14,975 nt of DNA, taken from Mayfieldus sp038040285 (GTDB lineage: Bacteria; Actinomycetota; Thermoleophilia; Solirubrobacterales; 70-9). Below are positions 6,691 to 13,108 of the stretch, piece after piece. A program made the translations under genes and the position numbers. Positions within the stretch are counted from its first letter, which is position 1, and each line of letters starts with the position of its first letter. Under the pieces are notes generated by a model. The model searched no databases and had not been told where the DNA came from. It saw only the letters and a program-made list of their open reading frames with translations. The DNA is taken from positions 1 through 14,975 of the forward strand of contig JBBPIN010000043.1 in the NCBI GenBank assembly GCA_038040285.1. The letters are read 5' to 3'.

Positions 6691-7669
6691 CGTAAGTTCC
6701 GAGCAGGTTGGTCCGCTCGCCGAGGCGAGCGATCGGGGGCTTGTGGCCGAGGGCTGAGTGTTTGCGGCGATTGTTGTAGTGCCAAAGCCAGCCGTCAAGG
6801 GCTGCGGTGCGCTCTGCGCTCTCGCGGTAGATCGCTCCGTAGGCCCAGCCACCCAGCAGAGTGCGAATGAAGCGCTCCGCCTTGCCGTTGGTCTGCGGCC
6901 GGTAGGGCCGGGTGCGCAGGTGAGAGATCCCCAGCGCGCGGCAGGCGATCGCGTGCATCGTCGAGCGGTAGGCAGAGCCGTTGTCGGTGAGCAGCGACTC
7001 CACCTTCATCCCGTGGCGCTCAAAGAAGGCCAGCGTCCGGCGTAGAAAGGCGATCGCAGTGGTTGCCCTCTCGTTGGGGAGCACTTCGGCGTAGGCGAGG
7101 CGGGTGCAGTCATCGATCGCGATGTGCACGAACTCCCAGCCCACGGTCTGGCGGCGCTTGCCGTGGCGGTCGGTAAACGTTCGGTTGTAGTGCTGGCGCA
7201 GGCCATCACGCACCCGCTTGCCGGCGCCGCCTTGGATCCGCCCGAGCTTCTTGACGTCGATGTGGATGAGCTCGCCCGGGCGCGCGCGCTCATAGCGCCG
7301 GGCGGGCTCCAGGCCCAGCCGGCCGAGCCGGCCCATGCCGATCCTGGTGAGGATGCCCGAGACCGTCGAGAGCGCCATCTCGAGCAGCTCGGCGATCTCC
7401 GGACCCGTGAAGCGCAGCCGCCGCAGGGCTGCAATCGCCTCGATCCGGCGCTCGTCGGTGCGGTTGGCAACCGAGCGCGGCGCAGAAGAGCGGTCAAGCA
7501 GGCCCAGCTCGCCTTCTGCGCGATAGCGGTTGACCCACTTGCGAGCGCAGCGGACGCTGACTTCGGCGGCCTCGGCCGCCTTCGTCTGCGTCCAACCCTG
7601 CTCGATGACGCGATCGGCCAGTAGACGGCGCCTGTTCAGGCTGAGAGCGGCGTTAGCGTGAAGGTCCAT
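6686..7669 (-). CDS. IS481-family transposase (DDE)
   Basis: The protein has 327 residues from ATG 7669. An upstream extension of the frame to 7717 is unlikely because an AAGGAGG Shine-Dalgarno (7677-7683) sits 7 nt before this ATG. A helix-turn-helix lies at about residues 22-60 (WTQTKAAEAAEVSVRCARKWVNRYR). The integrase-type core shows D138 (HIDVKK), D229 (LTDNGSAY) and E265 (NGKAERF), with D-x35-E spacing, followed by WHYNNRRKHSALG. All catalytic residues are present, so the element may be active. The TAG stop and two bases of the last codon come from the target-site duplication, not from the element: the frame runs off the end of the IS and is closed by CTAG of the target. Confidence 0.93.
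   Translation of the reverse strand: MDLHANAALSLNRRRLLADRVIEQGWTQTKAAEAAEVSVRCARKWVNRYRAEGELGLLDRSSAPRSVANRTDERRIEAIAALRRLRFTGPEIAELLEMALSTVSGILTRIGMGRLGRLGLEPARRYERARPGELIHIDVKKLGRIQGGAGKRVRDGLRQHYNRTFTDRHGKRRQTVGWEFVHIAIDDCTRLAYAEVLPNERATTAIAFLRRTLAFFERHGMKVESLLTDNGSAYRSTMHAIACRALGISHLRTRPYRPQTNGKAERFIRTLLGGWAYGAIYRESAERTAALDGWLWHYNNRRKHSALGHKPPIARLGERTNLLGTYA
6691..6712 (+). repeat. Left terminal inverted repeat of the IS481 element
   Basis: The sequence begins CGTAAGTTCC and pairs with the right end at 16 of 22 positions. It lies immediately inside the left CCTAGG and encodes the C-terminal residues of the transposase on the - strand. Confidence 0.75.
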
Positions 7670-7676
7670 CCGGTGT

Positions 7677-7683
7677 CCTCCTT
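7677..7683 (-). promoter_or_regulatory. Shine-Dalgarno of the transposase
   Basis: The - strand reads AAGGAGG, 7 nt before ATG 7669. It decides the transposase start and contrasts with the apparently leaderless starts of several host genes. Confidence 0.75.
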
Positions 7684-7731
7684 GGGACTGGGGTGCTTGG
7701 CAGCTCCCAGCCTCCAAGGGGGTCCGGATGA

Positions 7732-7753
7732 ACCAACGTGCTCAGGAACTACA
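7732..7753 (-). repeat. Right terminal inverted repeat of the IS481 element
   Basis: Read inward on the - strand it begins TGTAGTTCCTGAGCA, the TGT tip being typical of this family. It matches the left end at 16 of 22 positions and lies upstream of the transposase gene. Confidence 0.75.
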
Positions 7754-7759
7754 CCTAGG
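7754..7759. repeat. Right target-site duplication (CCTAGG)
   Basis: This is the second copy of CCTAGG flanking the element. It supplies the TAG stop of the - strand phasin-like gene (7755-7757). Confidence 0.85.
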
Positions 7760-8390
7760 CCAGCTTCTTGTCGATCTCCGTCACCACGCCCTTGCGGTTC
7801 TGGTTGCGCTTCTCGTAGTCGCGGACCTTGCGCAGCTCGGCTGCGCTGAGGTCGGCGAGACGCGACTTCACCTGCGCCGCGGTGAGCTGGTCGTAGGCGG
7901 TGATCGGGAAGCGGCTCGGGAGTCTGCTGCGCCGGCGCAGGCGATCCGCCTCGGCGAGCGGGCGGTCGGCGGCGTCGCGCGCCACGCGGCCGGCGCGTCG
8001 CGCCGCCTGGGTCGCCTGCCGCCGGGCCGGCGAGGTACGGCCGCGCAGCTCCTTGCGCGCCTGCTCGGCCATCTGCTCCAGATCCTGAAGCAGTGAGCTC
8101 GTCTGGCTGCGGCTGCGGCTGACCAGGTCGGAGACCAGCTTCTCGGCGTCACGCCGTTGCATGCGGCCGCGTCTCACCGCGTCGTCCACGACCTCCTGGA
8201 GGCGATCGCGACTCAGCGTCAGGCTTCGCTCGAGGCTGTCGCGGAAGCTTTCGATGCTCTTGTCGAGGCCGGCGGTTGCGGCGCTGCTCGACCTGCCGGA
8301 GCGGCGACTGCCGGCGCCGGCCGACCCGCCGCGCTTAGCGCTGCTCCGTTTCGCCGTGCTCTTCTTGCTGGTACCTCGCTTGGCGGCCAT
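7755..8390 (-). CDS. Phasin-like coiled-coil protein with histone H1-like basic N-terminal tail
   Basis: The protein has 211 residues with AAGGAG 6 nt before the ATG. Residues 1-40 are a K/R/S/A/G-rich, disordered tail like that of bacterial histone H1-like proteins. Residues 41-145 form long amphipathic helices, including ESFRDSLERSLTLSRDRLQEVVDDAVRRGRMQRRDAEKLVSDLVS. This pattern is seen in phasin/PHA-granule regulator proteins. A C-terminal block at about 162-210 (FPITAYDQLTAAQVKSRLADLSAAELRKVRDYEKRNQNRKGVV) looks like a small separate helical domain. The protein could coat granules, bind DNA, or bridge the two. The gene lies 71 bases after the EEP-family gene on the same strand. Its stop is in the IS target duplication, so the coding region is intact. 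The function is inferred from composition and remembered family resemblance. Confidence 0.7.
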   Translation of the reverse strand: MAAKRGTSKKSTAKRSSAKRGGSAGAGSRRSGRSSSAATAGLDKSIESFRDSLERSLTLSRDRLQEVVDDAVRRGRMQRRDAEKLVSDLVSRSRSQTSSLLQDLEQMAEQARKELRGRTSPARRQATQAARRAGRVARDAADRPLAEADRLRRRSRLPSRFPITAYDQLTAAQVKSRLADLSAAELRKVRDYEKRNQNRKGVVTEIDKKLA

Positions 8391-8461
8391 CTCAGTCTCC
8401 TTCCGGTTCCATTGCGGTCGTTGGCCCCACTATCTCATTCCGCCGGGGTGCGCGGGTCAGG

Positions 8462-9346
8462 TCAGCGCTCTGCGTCCGATGCGGTTGCGAGCGCGTAGGC
8501 CGCGCCGACCGGGGCGTGATCGGAGAGGCGTATGCGACGCCCGGCCTCGCGCCGCCAGATGCCGAGCGGTCCGTGAAAGCTCGGCTCGCGGACGACCTCG
8601 GGGTGGGGCAGCGTGATGGGCTCCTCGATCACCTCCAACCCACGCGCAAGCAGGTGGTCGATCGAATGGGGTGCGGTCGCAGGCGCCAGTCCGTAGCTAT
8701 CTCGCAGCTGCTCGAACACTTCCGGCTGCTCGGCCGGGCGCAGATTGAGGTCGCCGCCGAACAGCAACGGTGCGCCGCCCGCCCACCCGATCGCGGTCTC
8801 GGCGGCACGCAGCACCTCGGGGCCGGCCAGGTCGGGGCGGTCGTTGGTGGCGTGCAGGTTGGCCACGCAGAGTCCGGCCGCGGTACGGGTGAAGGCCATC
8901 GTGCGCCGCTCCGGCCGGCCCTCGTGGATGACCAGCTCGCGGCGCTCGGCGATCGCGGGGTCGGCTCCCTCGAGCATGGCGCCCCGCAGCAGGGTGAGGT
9001 TGGAGCCGCCCTCGCTGGAGGCGATCAGGTCGGGGTTCAGCTCGGCGATCCATCCGCTGAACGGCGCCAACCGGTTGCGCGAAGTGAGCGTGAGGTGGGT
9101 CTCGACCCCCAGCGCCTCGGCGAGCCGCGGCGCCCAACGCGGTGGGGTCTCCTGGAGCAGGGCCACGTTCCAGCGCACTCCGCTCAGCGCCGTTCCGAAC
9201 TCGGTGATCAGGCTGCGATTGACCTGCGCGTACTCGGGCCCGCGCTCGGTGATCTTCAGCAACCGCGAGCGCCAGGTGTAGAGCGAGCGATCCGGCGGGG
9301 CGTCGCGGCCGTGGAAGAGATTCCAGGTGATGGCGTGGATCTGCAC
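8462..9346 (-). CDS. Endonuclease/exonuclease/phosphatase (EEP) family hydrolase
   Basis: The protein has 294 residues from GTG 9346; ten further upstream codons are open but would run across the divergent promoter and start. The EEP metal-dependent phosphodiesterase motifs appear in order: TWNLFHG (N9), LLQETPP (E66), NLHATND (H165, N168), GGDLNLRP (D199, N201), SIDHLL (D230-H231) and LSDHAPV (D276-H277). All catalytic positions look intact. The fold includes DNases, AP endonucleases, inositol polyphosphate phosphatases and sphingomyelinases, and the substrate cannot be chosen from sequence. No signal peptide is visible, so it is probably cytoplasmic. It diverges from argF across 18 bp. Confidence 0.88.
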   Translation of the reverse strand: MQIHAITWNLFHGRDAPPDRSLYTWRSRLLKITERGPEYAQVNRSLITEFGTALSGVRWNVALLQETPPRWAPRLAEALGVETHLTLTSRNRLAPFSGWIAELNPDLIASSEGGSNLTLLRGAMLEGADPAIAERRELVIHEGRPERRTMAFTRTAAGLCVANLHATNDRPDLAGPEVLRAAETAIGWAGGAPLLFGGDLNLRPAEQPEVFEQLRDSYGLAPATAPHSIDHLLARGLEVIEEPITLPHPEVVREPSFHGPLGIWRREAGRRIRLSDHAPVGAAYALATASDAER

Positions 9347-9364
9347 CCGCGTAGTATCCGCGCC
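9347..9364. promoter_or_regulatory. Bidirectional leaderless promoter with overlapping -10 boxes
   Basis: The 18-bp gap holds TAGTAT (9352-9357, +), 7 nt before the argF TTG, and GATACT on - (9358 to 9353), 6 nt before the EEP GTG. The two boxes overlap by five bases. Neither gene has a Shine-Dalgarno, and there is no room for a leader. Transcription start at or next to each start codon is the natural reading. Confidence 0.5.
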
Positions 9365-10246
9365 TTGAAGGGGCATTTTCTGACCGGCGAAGAGCTGAGC
9401 CGCGACGATCTCGCGGAGCTGCTCGACCGCGCTGCCGAGCTGAAGCAGGGGCGCGAGCGCGGCGAGGCCGCAGAGGCACTGGCCGGGTGCAGCGTGGCGC
9501 TGGTCTTCGAGAAGCCCTCGACCAGGACCCGGATCTCGTTCGAGGTGGGAGTCGCGGAGCTTGGCGGCACGCCGCTGGTGCTGCGCGGCGAAGAGCTGCA
9601 GCTAGCGCGCGGCGAGTCGATCGGCGACACGGCCCGCGTTCTGTCGCGCTACGTGCACGCGATCGTGATCCGCTCCGGCTCGCACACGATCGTCTCCGAG
9701 CTCGCGGAGTCCGCGTCGGTGCCGGTGATCAACGCACTCAGCCCGTCGCACCATCCCTGCCAGGCGCTTGCCGACCTGCTCACCTTCAAGGAGCGCTTCG
9801 GCGAACTGGACGGGCTGCGGCTCGCCTACGTCGGGGACGGCAACAACGTGGCGCGATCGCTGGCGATCCTCGGCGGTCTGGCCGGGGTGGAGGTGCGGAT
9901 TGCGTCGCCGGCCGACTACCGGCTCGAGGAAGGGCACGGCGCGAAGCTGAGCGACGATCCGCACGCCGCGGTAGAGGGCGCCGACGCGGTCTACACCGAC
10001 GTCTGGGTAAGCATGGGCGACGAGGCCGAGGCGGAGCGACGGGTGGCCGCGCTCTCGCCGTACCGCGTCGACGCGGAGCTGCTGGCCGGGGCCGCGGACC
10101 GGGCGATCGTCCTGCACTGCCTCCCCGCCCACCCAGGGGAGGAGATCACCGAGGAGATGCTCTACGGCGAGCGCTCCGCCGTCTGGGACCAGGCTGAGAA
10201 CCGCCTCCACGCGCAGAAGGCGCTGTTGGAGCGGCTGCTCATCTGA
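9365..10246 (+). CDS. argF: Ornithine carbamoyltransferase
   Basis: The protein has 293 residues from TTG 9365; the open frame reaches back to 8516 but is antisense to the EEP gene there. It forms citrulline from ornithine and carbamoyl phosphate in arginine biosynthesis, as a cytoplasmic trimer. The carbamoyl-phosphate motif STRTR lies at 52-56 (FEKPSTRTRISFE), HPCQ at 130-133, the ornithine-loop motif SMGDE at 216-220 and HCLP at 251-254 (LHCLPAHPGEEI). It is somewhat shorter than usual (about 305-335), mostly at the N-terminus, but every motif is present. TTG is favoured because TAGTAT ends 7 nt upstream. No other arg genes are visible nearby. The last 8 bases overlap the 3' end of the convergent HTH gene. 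Confidence 0.93.
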   Translation: MKGHFLTGEELSRDDLAELLDRAAELKQGRERGEAAEALAGCSVALVFEKPSTRTRISFEVGVAELGGTPLVLRGEELQLARGESIGDTARVLSRYVHAIVIRSGSHTIVSELAESASVPVINALSPSHHPCQALADLLTFKERFGELDGLRLAYVGDGNNVARSLAILGGLAGVEVRIASPADYRLEEGHGAKLSDDPHAAVEGADAVYTDVWVSMGDEAEAERRVAALSPYRVDAELLAGAADRAIVLHCLPAHPGEEITEEMLYGERSAVWDQAENRLHAQKALLERLLI

Positions 10247-10989
10247 CTTTCGGTTTGGGCTTTCGCGGCGGCCCGTCGAGCCAACGGGGTTCCTCGAAGC
10301 CGGCGTACTCCTGGATTGCGCCGTAGATGTGCTGGACAATCCGGGTGCTACGACGGACACGCAGGAAGCACACACCGTGAGGCAGCCGGTTCTTCTTCCT
10401 TCCGCTGCTTGATGTGGGTAAGTGGTTAACCGTATGCGCCCTGAGGCAGGAGCGCGGCAACCCGAGCGCTCCTAGCCAGAATGATTCAACTTTCTCAAGC
10501 GCTCGGCGGTCGTCCAAATAGACGTTCAGCCTGACCGTGAGGTCGTCAGGTGTCACACCGAAGCACTCGGTCAAGAAGCGGCGAAAGAATCGCATCATGC
10601 TCACGTCGGAGTTGACGAGGACGACGGTGTTGCGGCCCTTCGTCCCTTCAGCCCAGTAGAGCATGCAACCCGCCATATGAAGCGGGTGCGAGAGGCGGGC
10701 TATCGCGCGCCCCTCCTCTTGGTAGCGGCGCCTTGTCTCTGCTCGCTTGCTTCCAGCTTTCGACCCGTCGCCTGATGTGGTCCGGGTTTTGCGGGCCGCG
10801 CGGTCCGAACAGGTTGTGCTGCATCTGCTCCTGCGTCAGCTCGATGTCGCGAGTCCAGCCGAAGGCAGTGGACGGAGAGATCCCAAGCGCGGCGGCGATT
10901 CGCTTGTAGGGCATGCCCTGTTCTTGCCTCAGCTTGCGTGCCGCCTTGTACTCGGCGGGCTTTCGCAGCGTTCCAGTACCCACGAACAT
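10239..10989 (-). pseudogene. HTH + LAGLIDADG-like protein gene, split by a one-base frameshift
   Basis: The 5' part (ATG 10989 onward) encodes a helix-turn-helix, YKRIAAALGISPSTAFGWTRDIELT, then a basic linker ending SWKQASRDKA. The coding then changes frame near 10725-10735. In the new frame it reads RYQEEGRAIARLSHPLH and then MAGCMLYWAEGTKGR, where GCMLYWAEG lines up with the LAGLIDADG motif (Glu at the catalytic acid). It ends in LYWAEG...VNSDVSMMRFFRRFL...FWLGALG...KVR and TGA. From memory, related actinobacterial proteins carry both halves in one chain, so one extra base has probably been gained. Programmed frameshifting or a sequencing error is also possible. The C-terminal half has its own possible ATG (10676). 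Codons are less G/C-biased than in the neighbours, suggesting mobility. It may be a homing-endonuclease-like or regulatory protein. Confidence 0.7.
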
Positions 10990-10996
10990 ACGTTCG
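10983..10996 (-). promoter_or_regulatory. LexA (SOS) box overlapping the start codon
   Basis: CGAACATACGTTCG matches the Gram-positive LexA/DinR consensus CGAACRNRYGTTYG at every position and also GAAC-N4-GTTC of actinobacteria. It covers the ATG (10987-10989) of the split HTH gene and lies directly downstream of its -10 box, an ideal place for repression that is lifted after DNA damage. Confidence 0.65.
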
Positions 10997-10997
10997 T

Positions 10998-11003
10998 ATA
11001 TTA
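10998..11003 (-). promoter_or_regulatory. -10 box TAATAT of the split HTH gene
   Basis: The - strand reads TAATAT, one base off TATAAT-type consensus, 8 nt before the ATG at 10989. There is no Shine-Dalgarno in the gap, so a leaderless mRNA is likely. No clear -35 hexamer was seen. Confidence 0.5.
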
Positions 11004-11052
11004 GGGAGCCAGGCGGATCGAAAGTCGCCTCTGCCGCGAGTCGGCCCGCGCG

Positions 11053-11058
11053 TACACT
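11053..11058 (+). promoter_or_regulatory. -10 box TACACT of tRNA-Glu
   Basis: TACACT lies 12 nt upstream of the tRNA 5' end. The identical hexamer precedes the tRNA-Val gene at a similar distance (14808-14813), which supports both. No convincing -35 element was found. Confidence 0.5.
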
Positions 11059-11070
11059 CTTGCCTTCCGA

Positions 11071-11142
11071 GGCCCCGTCGTCTAGTGGCTAAGACTCCGG
11101 ATTTTCGATCCGGCAACGGGAGTTCGATTCTCCCCGGGGCTA
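11071..11142 (+). tRNA. tRNA-Glu (anticodon TTC)
   Basis: The cloverleaf folds by eye. The acceptor GGCCCCG pairs with CGGGGCT (a G-U pair at the tip), the D stem is GTCT/AGAC, and the anticodon stem CCGGA/TCCGG encloses the loop TTTTCGA with anticodon TTC. The T stem GGGAG/CTCCC has the loop TTCGATT. CCA is not encoded. It is transcribed divergently from the split HTH gene and stands 44 bases before lgt. Confidence 0.95.
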
Positions 11143-11186
11143 TGGCTACACCGAATGGGATGCCATTGTTCCTCGCCAGCTGATCC

Positions 11187-11939
11187 ATGTACCCCGACCT
11201 CAATCTAGGCCCAGTCACCGTCCACACCTTCGGGCTGATGTTCGCGCTCGCCTTCCTCGCCGCCGGGGCGGTGGTGGGACGGCGGCTGAAGGAGCTCGGC
11301 AAGCCGGTCGACTGGGCCTACGAGATCATCTTCTGCGGCTTGGTCGGCGGGGTGGTTGGCTCGCGGCTCTATTACGTCGTCCAGAACAACGCCTACGACT
11401 CCAGCCAGCTGCTCTCCGGCTCCGGGCTGGTCTGGTACGGCGGCGCGATCGGCGGCACGCTCGCGGTGCTGGGATGGGCCTGGTATCGGGGCTTCCTCGG
11501 CCTCACCCTGCTCGACGTCTGCGCTCCCGCGCTTGCCCTCGGCTACGCGATTGGCCGCATCGGATGTCAGCTCTCCGGCGACGGCGACTACGGCAAACAG
11601 TGGAATGGACCGTGGGCGATGGCATACCCCGACGGCACGCTTCCGACCCGTCACAAGGTCCATCCGACCCCCGTCTACGAGACCCTGGCGATGGGGATCG
11701 GGGCGCTGATCCTCTGGAACCTTCGCGACCGCTTCCGGGCCGGGGTGCTGTTTGCGATCTATCTCGTCTACGCGGGAACCGAGCGCTTCCTGGTCGAGTT
11801 CATCCGCCGCAATGACCACGTCTTCGCCGGTCTCACCACGGCGCAGCTGGAGAGCCTCGGAATGATGGTCGCCGGAACGGTTTGGCTCGTCGTCGCCGCC
11901 CGCCGCGGCGGCCTACGGCCGGCCCCCGCCCCGGCCTGA
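11187..11939 (+). CDS. lgt: Prolipoprotein diacylglyceryl transferase
   Basis: This is a 250-residue multi-pass membrane protein. It transfers diacylglycerol from phosphatidylglycerol to the lipobox cysteine of prolipoproteins, the first step of lipoprotein maturation. The family motifs seen are VHTFGLMFALAF near the N-terminus, GLVWYGGAIGG (about 80-90), the signature region GRIGCQLSGDGDYG (123-136), HPTPVYE (159-165) and ERFLVEFIRRND (199-210) with the conserved arginine. The signature normally reads GRxGN; here the Asn is Cys, a variant I have seen in other high-GC lineages, so activity is still likely. Several hydrophobic segments are evident, with the C-terminus short and Arg/Pro-rich. 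No Shine-Dalgarno precedes the ATG. It converges on the short-chain dehydrogenase gene, 50 bases away. Confidence 0.92.
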   Translation: MYPDLNLGPVTVHTFGLMFALAFLAAGAVVGRRLKELGKPVDWAYEIIFCGLVGGVVGSRLYYVVQNNAYDSSQLLSGSGLVWYGGAIGGTLAVLGWAWYRGFLGLTLLDVCAPALALGYAIGRIGCQLSGDGDYGKQWNGPWAMAYPDGTLPTRHKVHPTPVYETLAMGIGALILWNLRDRFRAGVLFAIYLVYAGTERFLVEFIRRNDHVFAGLTTAQLESLGMMVAGTVWLVVAARRGGLRPAPAPA

Positions 11940-11989
11940 TTAACCGTGGCGCTACTGAGGACACAGCCAGGCGACGGTTCGCAGCGACC

Positions 11990-12742
11990 TCAGAGGGCGC
12001 GGACCATGCCGCCGTCGAGCGGGATGACGGCCCCGGTCAAGTAGGCGGCCCGCTCCGAGCATAGAAAGGCGACCAGGTCGCCGAATTCGGCCGGGTCCCC
12101 CAGTCGCCTGGCAGGGACACTCTGGCGCGCCACCTCGTGCGCGGCGTCCAGCGATCCGCGCACGTCGGCGAGGCGCTCGGTGGCGAACATGCCGGTGGCT
12201 ACCGTGTTCACCGTGATGCCATGGGGCGCCAGCTCGCTGGAGAGCGTCTTGAAGAAGGCGACCGTCGCGGCCCGGTGGACGTTGGAGAGGTTGAGCTCCG
12301 GTATCGGCTGGCGCGTCGAGCTTGACCCGACGTTGACGATCCGGCCCCAGCGGCGATCGCGCATCCCCGTCAGCACCGCATCGACCAGGACCCGAGGCGC
12401 CAGCACCAGGGAGGTGTAGGCGGCCTGCCACTCAGCGAGGTCGTTCTCAAGCGCCCCTCCGGGCGGTGGGCCGCCGGTGTTGGTGACCAGGATGTCGATC
12501 GGCCCGATCTGCTTTTCCACCTCGGCTGGCACCCCTGCGAGGTGCTCGAGGTTGCCGGTTTCTGCCCCGAACGCCGTCACCTCGCCCTCGATCTCGGCCG
12601 CCGTCTTCACCAGGTCCTCCGGCGTGCGGCTGGCGATCGCGACCCGCGCACCTTCGCGGGCAAGCGAGGCAGCGATCCCGCGGCCGATCCCGCGGCTCGC
12701 TCCCATTACCAGCGCTGTGCGGCCCTTTATCCCGAGGTCCAT
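11990..12742 (-). CDS. Short-chain dehydrogenase/reductase family protein with altered active site
   Basis: The protein has 250 residues. The nucleotide-binding motif GASRGIG (14-20), TNTGG in place of NNAG (87-91), the serine of VGSSS (about 140-142) and the C-terminal ERAAYLTGAVIPLDGG are all present, so it is an SDR of the FabG-like group. The catalytic YxxxK motif, however, reads SNVHR (153-157): the Tyr is Ser and the Lys is Arg, judged by the spacing to the FFKTL helix. A subgroup with SNxxR is known to me, so this is probably not random decay. Chemistry may differ from ordinary ketoreduction. It is the last gene of a three-gene operon with the acyl-AMP ligase, which suggests a lipid-related substrate. 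Confidence 0.87.
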   Translation of the reverse strand: MDLGIKGRTALVMGASRGIGRGIAASLAREGARVAIASRTPEDLVKTAAEIEGEVTAFGAETGNLEHLAGVPAEVEKQIGPIDILVTNTGGPPPGGALENDLAEWQAAYTSLVLAPRVLVDAVLTGMRDRRWGRIVNVGSSSTRQPIPELNLSNVHRAATVAFFKTLSSELAPHGITVNTVATGMFATERLADVRGSLDAAHEVARQSVPARRLGDPAEFGDLVAFLCSERAAYLTGAVIPLDGGMVRAL

Positions 12743-13076
12743 GCGGGCACCCTAGTGCCACCGATCCGACTCGACAGGCGCGCGCACGACAGGGCGAACA
12801 AGCCGACTGCGATCGCGACGCCGAGCCAGTGCAGGCCAAGCACGACCGCGGGGATGCTCGGCAGGCCGGCGAGCACCGCGCCGAGCACGGTCCGCCCGCG
12901 CGGCGGCCGAGCAGCCGAGCAGTCACCGCCGCACACAAGAGCCAGGCGAGCGGACCGCTGAGCCAGCCCCAGTGATCGAAGAAGCTGTGCGGCAGGGCTA
13001 GCGCCAGCGCGACCGAGAGCGCGGCCACCGTGCCCACCTGCAACGCAGCTGCCCGCCAAAGGACCGACCTGTCCAC
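12727..13076 (-). pseudogene. Small four-helix membrane protein, broken by a frameshift (or sequencing error)
   Basis: From GTG 13076 the protein begins DRSVLWRAAALQVGTVAALS, then PHSFFDHWGWLSGPLAWLLCAAVTARLLGRR, giving two hydrophobic segments. Near 12895-12905, within a CGCCGCCGCGCGGGCGG run, the sensible coding moves to another frame (a one-base loss or its equivalent). It continues GRTVLGAVLAGLPSIPAVVLG, LHWLGVAIAVGLFALSCARL, and ends at TAA 12727. The two halves together look like one hydrophobic protein of about 115 residues. The original frame instead runs on into arginine/serine-rich antisense-type sequence. The restored gene would overlap the SDR start by 16 bases and lie 32 bases after the ligase, so it belongs to that operon. 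Its role is unknown. A homopolymer-like GC run makes a base-calling error quite possible. Confidence 0.65.
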
Positions 13077-13108
13077 TTCTTGATCCTCTCTCTTCTCGCT
13101 CAGGTTGG

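Larger units (their letters stand above)
6691..7753 (-). mobile_element. IS481-family insertion sequence, complete (1063 bp)
   Basis: The ends are defined by CCTAGG direct repeats on both sides and by imperfect terminal inverted repeats. The 22 bases at 6691-6712 match the reverse complement of 7732-7753 at 16 of 22 positions without gaps, sharing GAGCA-GTTGGT and a GTA near the tip; the right tip begins TGT. One transposase gene fills most of the element. The preceding host sequence and the following host sequence rejoin perfectly if the element and one CCTAGG are removed, which indicates a clean insertion with no target loss. Confidence 0.9.

Noticed and set aside
5184..6785. 533-codon open frame on - opposite the peptidase
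   Set aside because: It is antisense to a gene with intact HEGGH and third ligand; composition is low complexity and it crosses the IS boundary.
8516..9364. N-terminal extension of the ornithine carbamoyltransferase frame
   Set aside because: This stretch is antisense to the EEP gene; the family begins near TTG 9365.
10239..11142. Genomic-island attachment site at tRNA-Glu
   Set aside because: The neighbouring HTH gene looks mobile, but no repeat of the tRNA 3' end and no integrase were found.
11942..11993. Interleaved inverted repeats (AACCGT/ACGGTT and CTGAGG/CCTCAG) between lgt and the SDR gene
   Set aside because: Six-base arms with long loops are expected by chance and there is no T-run, so no terminator or RNA switch is claimed.
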